Of a stretch of 20,695 nucleotides of DNA, positions 5,718 to 12,704 are shown in pieces. Both the position numbers and the translations under genes were made by a program. Source of the stretch: JAABRB01 sp041617635. Its GTDB lineage: Bacteria > Pseudomonadota > Gammaproteobacteria > Burkholderiales > SG8-39. The stretch spans positions 1 to 20,695 of the forward strand of contig JBFJOO010000078.1 of NCBI GenBank assembly GCA_041617635.1. The letters are read 5' to 3'. Within the stretch, counting starts at the first letter, position 1; every line of letters starts with the position of its first letter. The notes below the pieces were generated by a model. The model searched no databases. It saw only the letters and a program-made list of their open reading frames with translations, and had not been told where the DNA came from.

Positions 5718-6635
5718 ATGGATCAGGTAGCCGTGATCGGCGGCGGCACCATGGGTGCCGACGTCGCAGCAATCTTCGTGGCGGGCGGCTGGACGGCGCA
5801 TGTGGTCGAGCCGGGCGCGGCGACCCGCGCGGCGCTCGCGGCGCGCATCGAGAAGGCGTGCGGGCAGATCGGCGGGCGATATGCAGCCGAGCGGCTCGTC
5901 GCGCACAGCGCAGCTTCGGCGCTGCCGTGGCGTGACATCGCGCTCGTGATCGAGTGCGCGCCGGAGAATCTCGCGATCAAGCGCCAGGTGTTTGCCGAGC
6001 TCGAGCAACTGGCCGCGCCGGACACGACGCTCGCCAGCAACTCCTCGAGCTTTCCGATCACGGATATCGCGCGCGGCCTGCGCTCCTCGGCGCGCATGTG
6101 CGGACTGCACTTCTTCATGCCCGCGCATCTCGTGCCGGCGGTCGAGGTGATCCGCGGCGCAACCACCGACCCCTCGGTGTGCGAGCGGCTCGCCGCCACG
6201 ATGCGCGCGCTGGGGCGCGTGCCGGTGAACGTCAAGAAGGACGTTCCCGGCTTCCTGGTCAACCGCATCCAGCACGCGATGATGCGCGAGTGCTTCGCGC
6301 TGATCGAGCAGGGGCTCGCGACGCCGGAGGATGTGGACGCCGCGGTGCGCTACGGCTTCGGCTTTCGCTTCGTGGCGGCCGGGCCGATCCTGCAGAAGGA
6401 TCTGGCCGGACTCGACATCCATTGCGCGGCTGCCGCGACCATCTACCCGAGCCTCTGCAACGACTCCGAGCCTTCCACCGTGCTACGCGAGCGGGTCGCA
6501 GCCGGCAAGTTCGGCGTGAAAACCGGCGCCGGGTTCTACGAGTGGACTCCGGAGCGCACTGCCGCGGAGAAAGCGCGCTACGACCGCGCGCTCCTCGCGG
6601 CGCTTGAGGTCTTCGAGCGGGAGCGCGGGAGCTGA
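5718..6635 (+). CDS. 3-Hydroxyacyl-CoA dehydrogenase family protein
   Basis: NAD-dependent oxidoreductase, 305 aa, the usual length of the single-function 3-hydroxybutyryl-CoA/L-gulonate/carnitine dehydrogenase group. The N-terminal Rossmann fold starts VAVIGGGTMG (GxGxxG at 8-13). The substrate loop SNSSSFPIT (107-115), His131 in HFFMP, Glu143 and Asn182 in FLVNR correspond to the family's catalytic Ser/His/Glu/Asn set. The C-terminal helical domain includes GPILQKDLAGLDI (222-234) and KTGAGFYEW (268-276). The ATG at 5718 has GGAGGA 5 bases upstream; the frame is open upstream to 5604 but without a ribosome site. The substrate cannot be fixed from sequence. It is convergent with the DapA-family gene, so it is probably not in that pathway's transcript. 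Confidence 0.88.
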   Translation: MDQVAVIGGGTMGADVAAIFVAGGWTAHVVEPGAATRAALAARIEKACGQIGGRYAAERLVAHSAASALPWRDIALVIECAPENLAIKRQVFAELEQLAAPDTTLASNSSSFPITDIARGLRSSARMCGLHFFMPAHLVPAVEVIRGATTDPSVCERLAATMRALGRVPVNVKKDVPGFLVNRIQHAMMRECFALIEQGLATPEDVDAAVRYGFGFRFVAAGPILQKDLAGLDIHCAAAATIYPSLCNDSEPSTVLRERVAAGKFGVKTGAGFYEWTPERTAAEKARYDRALLAALEVFERERGS

Positions 6636-6649
6636 CCGCTCGCGAGCGG
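6636..6649. terminator. Perfect 14-bp palindrome between convergent genes
   Basis: CCGCTCGCGAGCGG is fully self-complementary. It begins at the base after the dehydrogenase stop and ends 5 bases before the last codon of the convergent DapA-family gene. It could act on both transcripts as a 3'-end hairpin. No T-run is present, so Rho-independent termination is not certain. Confidence 0.4.
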
Positions 6650-6654
6650 CGCGG

Positions 6655-7578
6655 TTAGCGTATTCCCGGCATGTCGAAACCGACCTTGCCGAGCTCCCTC
6701 ACCATCTCCGCTTGCTGGTCGCTCGTGAGCTCGACGAGCGGCGGGCGAACCGTCATCCAATCGGCATCCCCCGCATAGTGCGCGATCGCCGCCTTCAACG
6801 CCGGGATCATCGAGACCTGCGACTGCAGGATCTTGCGCACTGCGTCGATCGAGGCCTGCAGCGCTTCCGCGTCCGCCGACTCCCAGTTGCGATAGACCTT
6901 GTCGATTCCGTGCGGGTTCACGTTCGCGCCCGCGGTGATGCAGCCCGCGCCCCCGGCGCGCATGTTGCGCAGCAGGAACACCTCGCTGCCGGCGAAGACC
7001 TCGAAGCCCTGCGCGGCAAACGCGTCGAGCACCGCCTTGGTGTTCGACCAGTCGCCCGACGAGTCCTTGATGCCCGCGACGATCTTCGGGTAGCGCTTGA
7101 GCAACCGCTCGATCAGCCCGAGCGTGATCGGCACTTGCGCGACCGGCGGGATGTGATAGAGGTAGACCCGCAGCCGCTCGTCGGCGACGCGCTCGATGAC
7201 TTCCGAGAAGTTGCGGAACAGCCCCTCGTCGGGCACGCCCTTGTAATAGAACGGCGGCAGCATCAGCGCGCCGGCGCAGCCGAGCTTGACCGCATGGGCC
7301 GTGAGCCGCACTGAGTCCGTGAGCGCGCTGCAGCCGGTGCCCGGCATGAGCGTCTCCGCCGGCACCCCCGCCTGGACGAGCTCCTCCAGCAGCAGCATCC
7401 GCTCCTCGGCCGAGAGCGAGTTCGCCTCGCTGTTGGTGCCGAACACCGCGAGCCCCGAGCAGCCGTGCGCGAGGAGCCATTTACAGTGGCGAACGAAGCG
7501 CTGCGTATCCGGCGCAAGATCCTTGGTGAACGGCGTCACGACAGGCGCCAGCACCCCGCGTAGTCTCCTAAGTGTCAT
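6655..7578 (-). CDS. DapA/N-acetylneuraminate lyase family lyase or dehydratase
   Basis: Class I Schiff-base TIM-barrel enzyme of the dihydrodipicolinate synthase superfamily, 307 aa. Lys171 in GIKDSSGD is the expected Schiff-base lysine and Tyr141 in YLYHIPP the expected catalytic tyrosine. The pyruvate-carboxylate loop reads GTNSEANS (47-54) rather than the GTTGE of true DapA, suggesting another 2-keto acid substrate. The ATG at 7578 has AAGGA 6 bases upstream; an ATG at 7584 and a GTG at 7602 are less well placed. It follows a sugar-acid dehydratase gene on the same strand, which suggests an aldolase or dehydratase acting on a 2-keto-3-deoxy sugar acid. Lysine biosynthesis is possible but less likely. 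Confidence 0.85.
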   Translation of the reverse strand: MTLRRLRGVLAPVVTPFTKDLAPDTQRFVRHCKWLLAHGCSGLAVFGTNSEANSLSAEERMLLLEELVQAGVPAETLMPGTGCSALTDSVRLTAHAVKLGCAGALMLPPFYYKGVPDEGLFRNFSEVIERVADERLRVYLYHIPPVAQVPITLGLIERLLKRYPKIVAGIKDSSGDWSNTKAVLDAFAAQGFEVFAGSEVFLLRNMRAGGAGCITAGANVNPHGIDKVYRNWESADAEALQASIDAVRKILQSQVSMIPALKAAIAHYAGDADWMTVRPPLVELTSDQQAEMVRELGKVGFDMPGIR

Positions 7579-7619
7579 CTTCATTCCTTCTTTCAACGTC
7601 ACATGGAAGGTTACGAACA

Positions 7620-7643
7620 GGAGGGAACCGCCTGGTTCCCTCC
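7620..7643. terminator. Perfect 10-bp hairpin between the dehydratase and DapA-family genes
   Basis: GGAGGGAACC (7620-7629) and GGTTCCCTCC (7634-7643) pair perfectly around a GCCT tetraloop. It lies in the 146-base gap between two same-strand genes, 42 bases before the downstream ATG. Reading leftwards it is followed by TGTTCGTAA, only weakly T-rich. It could be a partial terminator, an mRNA-stability element or an operator. Confidence 0.4.
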
Positions 7644-7724
7644 CGTTGCCCTCCTTCCCGGTAGGAGTAAACCGCCCGTCAGGCCAGGTCTTCCTCCGAA
7701 AATGGCGCGGTTTGGTGTGCTTCC

Positions 7725-9452
7725 CTAATCCTCGCTCCTGATTCCACCGTGTTTGCGCAGGAAGTCGAAGTCACAGCCTTCGTCGGCTTGCAACACGTGG
7801 TCCATGTAGAGCTTTGCGTAGCCACGCACCGGCGGCTCGACCGGCGGGCGCCAAGCGGCGCGCCGTTGCGCCAGCGCCCGCTCGTCCACGAGCAGCTCGA
7901 TCCGGCGCTCGCGCACCGAGAGCCGGATGCGGTCGCCGTTTCGCACCAGCGCGAGCGGTCCGCCGATCGCGGATTCGGGGGTGACGTGCAGCACGATCGT
8001 GCCGTACGCGGTGCCGCTCATGCGCGCATCGGAGATGCGCACCATGTCCTTCACGCCGGAGCGTGCGAGTCGCGCCGGGATCGGCAGGTAGCCGGCCTCG
8101 GGCATCGCCACGCCGCTGCGCGGTCCGGCGTTCTGCAGCACGAGAAAATCGTCGCCCGTCACGTCGAGCTCCGGCGAGTCGATGCGCGCCGCGAGGTCCT
8201 CGAGCGAAGTGAAGACGACCGCGCGGCCTTCGCGCTCGAAGAGCCTGGGATCGGCGGCCGAGCGCTTGAGAATCGCCCCTTGCGGCGCGAGGCTGCCGAA
8301 GAGCGCGACCAGGCCGCCTTCGCGCTGAAAGGGATCCGACATCGGCCGCACGATCTCCCGATCGACGTAGGCGAGCGGCGCCGCGATCCGCTCGCCGAGC
8401 GTCTCGCCGGTGACGGTGCGGCAATCCAGGTGCAGCAGGTCCCTCAGCTCGCGCAGCAGGGCACCGACGCCTCCGGCTGAGAAGAGGTCCGACATGTAGT
8501 GCTGGCCGGTGGGCTTGAGATCGACCAGGACCGGCGTCGAGTCCGACAGCTCGTTCAGTCGCGCGAGCGGAATCGGCACGCCAACCCGCCCCGCGATGGC
8601 AGTGAGGTGCACGACCGCGTTGGTCGAGCCGCCGATCGCGAGCAAGACGCGCAGCGCGTTCGCGACCGACTTCTCGGTGATGATCTCGCTTGGCCGCACG
8701 GGCGCTTGCGTCAGCGCAACGGCCTGCCGGCCGCTCGCCTCGCCGGCCCGCAACCGGTCCGCGTGCACCGCCGGAATCGCGGCCGTGCCGGGCAGCGTCA
8801 TGCCGAGCGCTTCGGCGATCGCCGCCATCGTGCTCGCGGTGCCCATGACCGCGCACGTACCGGCGGTCGTGGCGAGATTTCCCTCGACTTCCTCGATCTG
8901 CCGCGCGTCGATGCCGCCGGCGCGATACGTCGCCCAGAAGCGCCGGCAGTCGGTGCATGCGCCGAGCCGCTCGCCCTGCCAGCGGGTCGGCATCATCGGA
9001 CCGGCGATGAGCTGCACCGCCGGCACGTCCGCCGCGGCGGCGCCCATCAGCTGCGCCGGCACGGTCTTGTCGCATCCGCCGACGAGCACCACCGCGTCCA
9101 TCGGCTGGGCGCGGATCATCTCCTCCACGTCGATCGACATGAGGTTGCGAAACATCATGCTCGTCGGGTGCAGGAACACCTCGCCGAGCGAGACGGTCGG
9201 AAACTGGATGGGCAGGCCGCCCGCGGCGAGCACGCCGCGCTTCACGGCATCGATCAGCTCCGGAAAGTGCCGATGGCAGTTGTTGAATCCGCTGGCGGAG
9301 TCCGCGATGCCGACCACCGGGCGCGTGAGCATCTCCCCCGAATAGCCCATCGAGCGCGCGAAGGAGCGGCGCAGATAGAGCGAGAAATCCGCGTCGCCGT
9401 AGTTCGTGAGGCCGCGGGCCAGGCCCCGCGGCGTCTTGCGATCGCCGGTCAT
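7725..9452 (-). CDS. IlvD/EDD family sugar-acid dehydratase, L-arabinonate dehydratase-like
   Basis: Iron-sulfur dehydratase, 575 aa, of the family including dihydroxyacid dehydratase and 6-phosphogluconate dehydratase. Cys59 (FNNCHRH), Cys127 (GGCDKT) and Cys200 (AGTCAVMGTA) fall at the residue numbers I recall for the [2Fe-2S] ligands of Rhizobium leguminosarum L-arabinonate dehydratase (about 579 aa), which favours a pentonate/hexonate dehydratase. Lys129 after the second cysteine would be the modified, Mg-binding lysine, and SDARMSGTAYGTIVLHVTPE near the C-terminus is the conserved active-site segment. The expected product is a 2-keto-3-deoxy sugar acid, a suitable substrate for the DapA-family enzyme downstream. 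The ATG at 9452 lacks a ribosome site and follows a TACAAT box by six bases, hinting at a leaderless transcript. Confidence 0.87.
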   Translation of the reverse strand: MTGDRKTPRGLARGLTNYGDADFSLYLRRSFARSMGYSGEMLTRPVVGIADSASGFNNCHRHFPELIDAVKRGVLAAGGLPIQFPTVSLGEVFLHPTSMMFRNLMSIDVEEMIRAQPMDAVVLVGGCDKTVPAQLMGAAAADVPAVQLIAGPMMPTRWQGERLGACTDCRRFWATYRAGGIDARQIEEVEGNLATTAGTCAVMGTASTMAAIAEALGMTLPGTAAIPAVHADRLRAGEASGRQAVALTQAPVRPSEIITEKSVANALRVLLAIGGSTNAVVHLTAIAGRVGVPIPLARLNELSDSTPVLVDLKPTGQHYMSDLFSAGGVGALLRELRDLLHLDCRTVTGETLGERIAAPLAYVDREIVRPMSDPFQREGGLVALFGSLAPQGAILKRSAADPRLFEREGRAVVFTSLEDLAARIDSPELDVTGDDFLVLQNAGPRSGVAMPEAGYLPIPARLARSGVKDMVRISDARMSGTAYGTIVLHVTPESAIGGPLALVRNGDRIRLSVRERRIELLVDERALAQRRAAWRPPVEPPVRGYAKLYMDHVLQADEGCDFDFLRKHGGIRSED

Positions 9453-9458
9453 GCGGCG

Positions 9459-9486
9459 ATTGTAGCCGAGCGCGAGTCGCGCTCGG
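9459..9486 (-). promoter_or_regulatory. Palindrome plus TACAAT box before the dehydratase
   Basis: CCGAGCGCGA and TCGCGCTCGG (9466-9475 and 9477-9486) form a perfect 21-bp palindrome around one base. One base beyond it, reading leftwards, is TACAAT (9464-9459), a 5/6 match to a -10 box, then six bases and the ATG. No -35 hexamer is visible, so the palindrome could bind an activator or repressor. Alternatively it is the 3' hairpin of the upstream MetE-like gene, which stops at 9499. Confidence 0.35.
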
Positions 9487-9498
9487 CCGGCCCCGGTT

Positions 9499-10611
9499 TC
9501 AGCCCCAGATCGCCCGCGCCGCGTCCACGCACAGCTTGAGCTTCGCGCGCTCGTCGGCCTCGGTGACGGGGTTGCCGCCCATCGTGCTCGCAAATCCGCA
9601 TTGCGGACTGATCGCGAGGCGAGCGGGATCGATATGCTTCGCCGCTTCACCGGCCCGGCGCTTGAGCGTATCCAGCGACTCGAGCTGCGGAACCTTCGAG
9701 CTCACCATCCCGAGCACCACGCCCTTGCCCTTCGGGACGAGGCGCAGCGGCGCGAAATCGCCCGCGCGCGGCGTATCGAACTCGAGCAGGAAGTGATTCA
9801 CTTTCGCGCGCTGAAAAAGCTTCTCCGCGACCGACTCGTACCCGCCCTCGGCGAGGTATTGGCCCTTGTAGTTGCCGCGGCACATGTGGACGCCCACGAC
9901 CACCTCGGCAGGCGTCCCCTGCACGGCCTGGTTGATCGCTTCCACATACAGATCGACGAGCTGCTCCGGATCGCCGCCACCCGCTTTCACCCGCTCGCGC
10001 GCGTTGGGATCGCAGAGCGCTGCGAGCGCGACCTCGTCCAGCTGCACATAGCGCGCGCCCGCGGCCGCGAGGTCCGCGATCTCCTCGCGGTAGACGCTTC
10101 CGAGCTCGGCGAAGAATTCGGCCGGGTCGCGATACACGCCGGCGTCGGCGTACTGGTTGCCGCGCCAGAAGTGCATCGTCGAGGGCGACGGCATGGTGAT
10201 CTTCGGCGTCGCGCGCGTTGCGCCGGCGACGAAGCGGTACTCGTCGACCGTGATCGGCCCGCGCCGGCGCACGCGCCCGTTCACGTGCGGGGTGGTGAAG
10301 TCGGTCTCGTGGCCGTGCTCGTCGTGGAACTTGAACAGCGCCTCCTTCACGGTGAGTCCCTCGGTGCGATACACGAACCGCGCCCAGTAAGAGACGCGCC
10401 GGAACTCGCCGTCCGTGACCACCTGGAGGCCGCAGTCTTCCTGCAACTTCAGGACGTCGCGGATCGCCGCGTCCTGGATCGCCTGGAATGCTGCATCGTC
10501 GATCTCCTTCGCCGCGTGCCGGCGAAACGCCTGGCGCAGCTGCGGCGGCCGCAGCAGGCTGCCGATGTGATCGGCGCGGAATGGCGGACGCCCGTCGGGC
10601 TGTTGCGTCAT
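9499..10611 (-). CDS. Stand-alone MetE C-terminal-domain protein (cobalamin-independent methionine synthase II family)
   Basis: Zinc-dependent methyltransferase-type barrel, 370 aa, corresponding to only the C-terminal half of the roughly 750-aa MetE. It begins PPFRADHIGSLLRP, typical of stand-alone family members. The zinc/thiol site is intact: His242 and Cys244 (VHMCRGN), Glu277 (LLEFDTP) and Cys338 (SPQCGFAS) match the His/Cys/Glu/Cys ligands of MetE. The folate-binding N-terminal half is absent, so it may use another methyl donor or catalyse a different thiol alkylation; epoxyalkane:coenzyme M transferase is another member of this superfamily. The ATG at 10611 has AGGAG 6 bases upstream. 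The gene diverges from the CoA ligase operon. The frame stays open to 12372 antisense to that operon, but this extension is a shadow. Confidence 0.85.
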   Translation of the reverse strand: MTQQPDGRPPFRADHIGSLLRPPQLRQAFRRHAAKEIDDAAFQAIQDAAIRDVLKLQEDCGLQVVTDGEFRRVSYWARFVYRTEGLTVKEALFKFHDEHGHETDFTTPHVNGRVRRRGPITVDEYRFVAGATRATPKITMPSPSTMHFWRGNQYADAGVYRDPAEFFAELGSVYREEIADLAAAGARYVQLDEVALAALCDPNARERVKAGGGDPEQLVDLYVEAINQAVQGTPAEVVVGVHMCRGNYKGQYLAEGGYESVAEKLFQRAKVNHFLLEFDTPRAGDFAPLRLVPKGKGVVLGMVSSKVPQLESLDTLKRRAGEAAKHIDPARLAISPQCGFASTMGGNPVTEADERAKLKLCVDAARAIWG

Positions 10612-10684
10612 GGGAGGCTCCTTGCTCGCAGGAAAACGCAGGGAAGTGCCGCGACGGGGTGGCCGCAGCGGTCGCGCTGGCGAA

Positions 10685-10726
10685 ATTCTATCGCAGGTTG
10701 ATCGGGTTGCCGTATCAATGGACAAT
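10685..10726. promoter_or_regulatory. Divergent promoter region of MetE-like gene and ligase/ABC operon
   Basis: Rightwards, TTGATC (10698-10703) and GACAAT (10721-10726) are 17 bases apart, a moderate sigma-70 match. Leftwards, TAGAAT (10690-10685) is a 5/6 -10 box without a clear -35. TTGAT and ATCAA arms at 10698-10718 flank exactly 11 bases, the T-N11-A shape of LysR-type sites, and overlap the rightward promoter. Confidence 0.35.
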
Positions 10727-10764
10727 CGACCCGATGCGCGCGAGCGGAGGAGGAGAACCTGGCG

Positions 10765-12669
10765 ATGCGAGCGGCCATGCGTGACGCCACCGCGTGGTAT
10801 GCCGAGCTGCGCGGCAAAAGCGCGCCGCTGCTGCTCGCCGAGCGCGCGCGCCGCGAACCGGACACGGTCGCGTACCGGGCGAAGCATCTCGGGCTGTATC
10901 GCGAGCGGACGTGGCGCGAGTACGCGGAGCTCGTCGCGCGCAGCGCGCGCGGACTCGCGGCGCTCGGCGTCGCGCAGGGCGAGCGCGTCGCGATCATGGG
11001 CGATGCCTGCGAGGAATGGATCCTGTGCGACCTCGGCGCGCAGACGCTCGGCGCAATCACTTATGGCATCTACCCCACCGCGTCGACGGCCGAGGTCGAA
11101 TACCAGATGCGCGACGGGGGGGCCGCAATCTTCGTCGCCGAGAACCAGGAGTACGTCGACAAGATCCTGCCCTACGTGGATGCGCTGCCGGCACTGCGCT
11201 GGATCGTGGTGATCGACGACTCCGCGATGTTCGCCTACGATCACCCCAAGCTCAGAAGCTTCGCGGAGCTCTTCGAGTCCGCGGGCGAGGTCGGGTTGGA
11301 CGAGCTGGAACGGCTCGGCCGCGCGATCGACCCGGCGGCGGGCGCATTCATCGTCTACACCTCGGGCACGTCCGGTCACCCGAAGGGCGCGCTGGTGGCG
11401 CACGGCACGCACCTCGCCGCGGCGGCGAACATCGTCGTGCACTACGCGACGCTGGTCGAGCGGGCGCACCGCACCGTTGCCTACCTGCCGCTGTGCCACA
11501 TCTTCGGGCGCGACATCGCGGTCACGCTGCCACTGCTCTCGAAGATGGTGCCGCACTTCGGCGAGAGCGTGGAGGACCTGCCGCAGACGATGTTCGAAAC
11601 CGCGCCCACCGTCCTTTTCACGGTGCCGCGTTACCTGCAGAAGTTCGCGTCGCAGGTGCTGGTCGGCATCACGGGCACCTCCGCCCTCAAGCGCGCCGCC
11701 TACGAGCTCGCGATGAAAGTCGGCCGGCGACACGTTCGTGCGCTCTGGGAGAACCGCCCGGCCGCCCGCTTCGCCTACGCCCTCGCGCGGGTTGCGGTGT
11801 TCAGGCCGCTGCTCAACAAGATCGGATTGGACCAGGTCGAGCTGCTCCTCGCCGGCGGCGCGCCGCTGCCACCCGACACGATGGCGCTCTGGCAGATCTG
11901 GGGCGTGAACACGATGGAGCTCTACGGCCAGACCGAGACCGCGGGGGGAATCATCACCGGACAGCGCGGACGGTTCCCGCGTCCCGGCAGTGTCGGCACC
12001 GCGCCGCCCGGGTGGGAGGTGAGGCTCTCGGAGGAAGCGGAGACCCGCGGCGAGATCCTGGTGCGCAGCGCCGACCTGTTCGATGACTACTGGGGGAATC
12101 CCGCCGCGACGCGCGAGACGAAGGGCGATGATGGCTGGCTGCGCACCGGCGACATCGGGGAGTGGCGCGATGGCGGCTTGCGACTGATCGACCGGGCGCG
12201 CGACTTCATCGTCACGTCGGGCGGCAAGACGCTCTCGCCGTCTTACATCGAGAACCTGCTGCGCGCGAGCCCCTACGTCGCCGAGGCGATGGTCATCGGC
12301 CACGGCAAGAAGTATCTGACCGCGCTCATCGAGATCGACTTCGACGCGGTGTCGGACTGGGCGCGCACCCATAACATCGCCTACACCGGCTTCACGAACC
12401 TCGCCGAGAACCCCGCAGTGGGCCGACTGCTCGAAGGCGAGGTGGCGCGTGCGAACGCCGAGCTCGCACGCGTCGAGCAGCTCAAGACGTTCCGCATCCT
12501 GCCGAAGGCGCTCGATCCGGAAGAGGAAGGCGAGCCGGTCACGCCGACGCGCAAGGTCAAGCGCTCGCTGATGATCGAGCGGTTCCGCGACCTGGTCGAC
12601 GCGATGTACGACCGTCGCGAGGAGCAGCTGCTGGCGGCCGGCGCGGGCGACGTGATCGGCCGGGAGTAG
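10765..12669 (+). CDS. AMP-dependent acyl-CoA synthetase (long-chain/aromatic acyl-CoA ligase type)
   Basis: ANL-superfamily CoA ligase, 634 aa, activating a carboxylic acid via an acyl-adenylate. Core motifs are present in order: the phosphate loop YTSGTSGHPKG (198-208), LYGQTETAG (386-394), GWLRTGD (457-463), the hinge region DRARDF (476-481), and TPTRKVKR (593-600) with Lys597 at the adenylation lysine. The KTLSPSYIEN segment (488-497) is typical of the long-chain FACS branch. The ATG at 10765 follows GGAGGAGGAGAA with 7 bases between; an ATG at 10777 is less well placed. It leads an operon with a complete Liv-type ABC transporter, which suggests that the imported acid is activated immediately. 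The true substrate (fatty, phenylacetate-like or benzoate-like acid) cannot be read from the sequence. Confidence 0.9.
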   Translation: MRAAMRDATAWYAELRGKSAPLLLAERARREPDTVAYRAKHLGLYRERTWREYAELVARSARGLAALGVAQGERVAIMGDACEEWILCDLGAQTLGAITYGIYPTASTAEVEYQMRDGGAAIFVAENQEYVDKILPYVDALPALRWIVVIDDSAMFAYDHPKLRSFAELFESAGEVGLDELERLGRAIDPAAGAFIVYTSGTSGHPKGALVAHGTHLAAAANIVVHYATLVERAHRTVAYLPLCHIFGRDIAVTLPLLSKMVPHFGESVEDLPQTMFETAPTVLFTVPRYLQKFASQVLVGITGTSALKRAAYELAMKVGRRHVRALWENRPAARFAYALARVAVFRPLLNKIGLDQVELLLAGGAPLPPDTMALWQIWGVNTMELYGQTETAGGIITGQRGRFPRPGSVGTAPPGWEVRLSEEAETRGEILVRSADLFDDYWGNPAATRETKGDDGWLRTGDIGEWRDGGLRLIDRARDFIVTSGGKTLSPSYIENLLRASPYVAEAMVIGHGKKYLTALIEIDFDAVSDWARTHNIAYTGFTNLAENPAVGRLLEGEVARANAELARVEQLKTFRILPKALDPEEEGEPVTPTRKVKRSLMIERFRDLVDAMYDRREEQLLAAGAGDVIGRE

Positions 12670-12704
12670 AATCGAACGGGAAGCACCAAAAGGAGGAGGC
12701 AGTC

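Noticed and set aside
5136..6422. 428-aa minus-strand frame opposite the Hsp20 and dehydrogenase genes
   Set aside because: Antisense shadow; both plus-strand genes have family motifs and ribosome sites.
10698..10718. FNR-type box (TTGAT...ATCAA)
   Set aside because: The arms are 11 bases apart, while FNR/HbaR sites need four; a LysR-type shape fits better.
9499..12372. 957-aa minus-strand frame extending the MetE-like protein
   Set aside because: The extension is antisense to the CoA ligase; homology begins at the ATG at 10611, which has a good ribosome site.
12667..12672. TAGAAT at the ligase stop as an internal promoter for the binding protein
   Set aside because: A good -10 match, but no -35 hexamer at 16-18 bases upstream and only 35 bases between genes; co-transcription is simpler.
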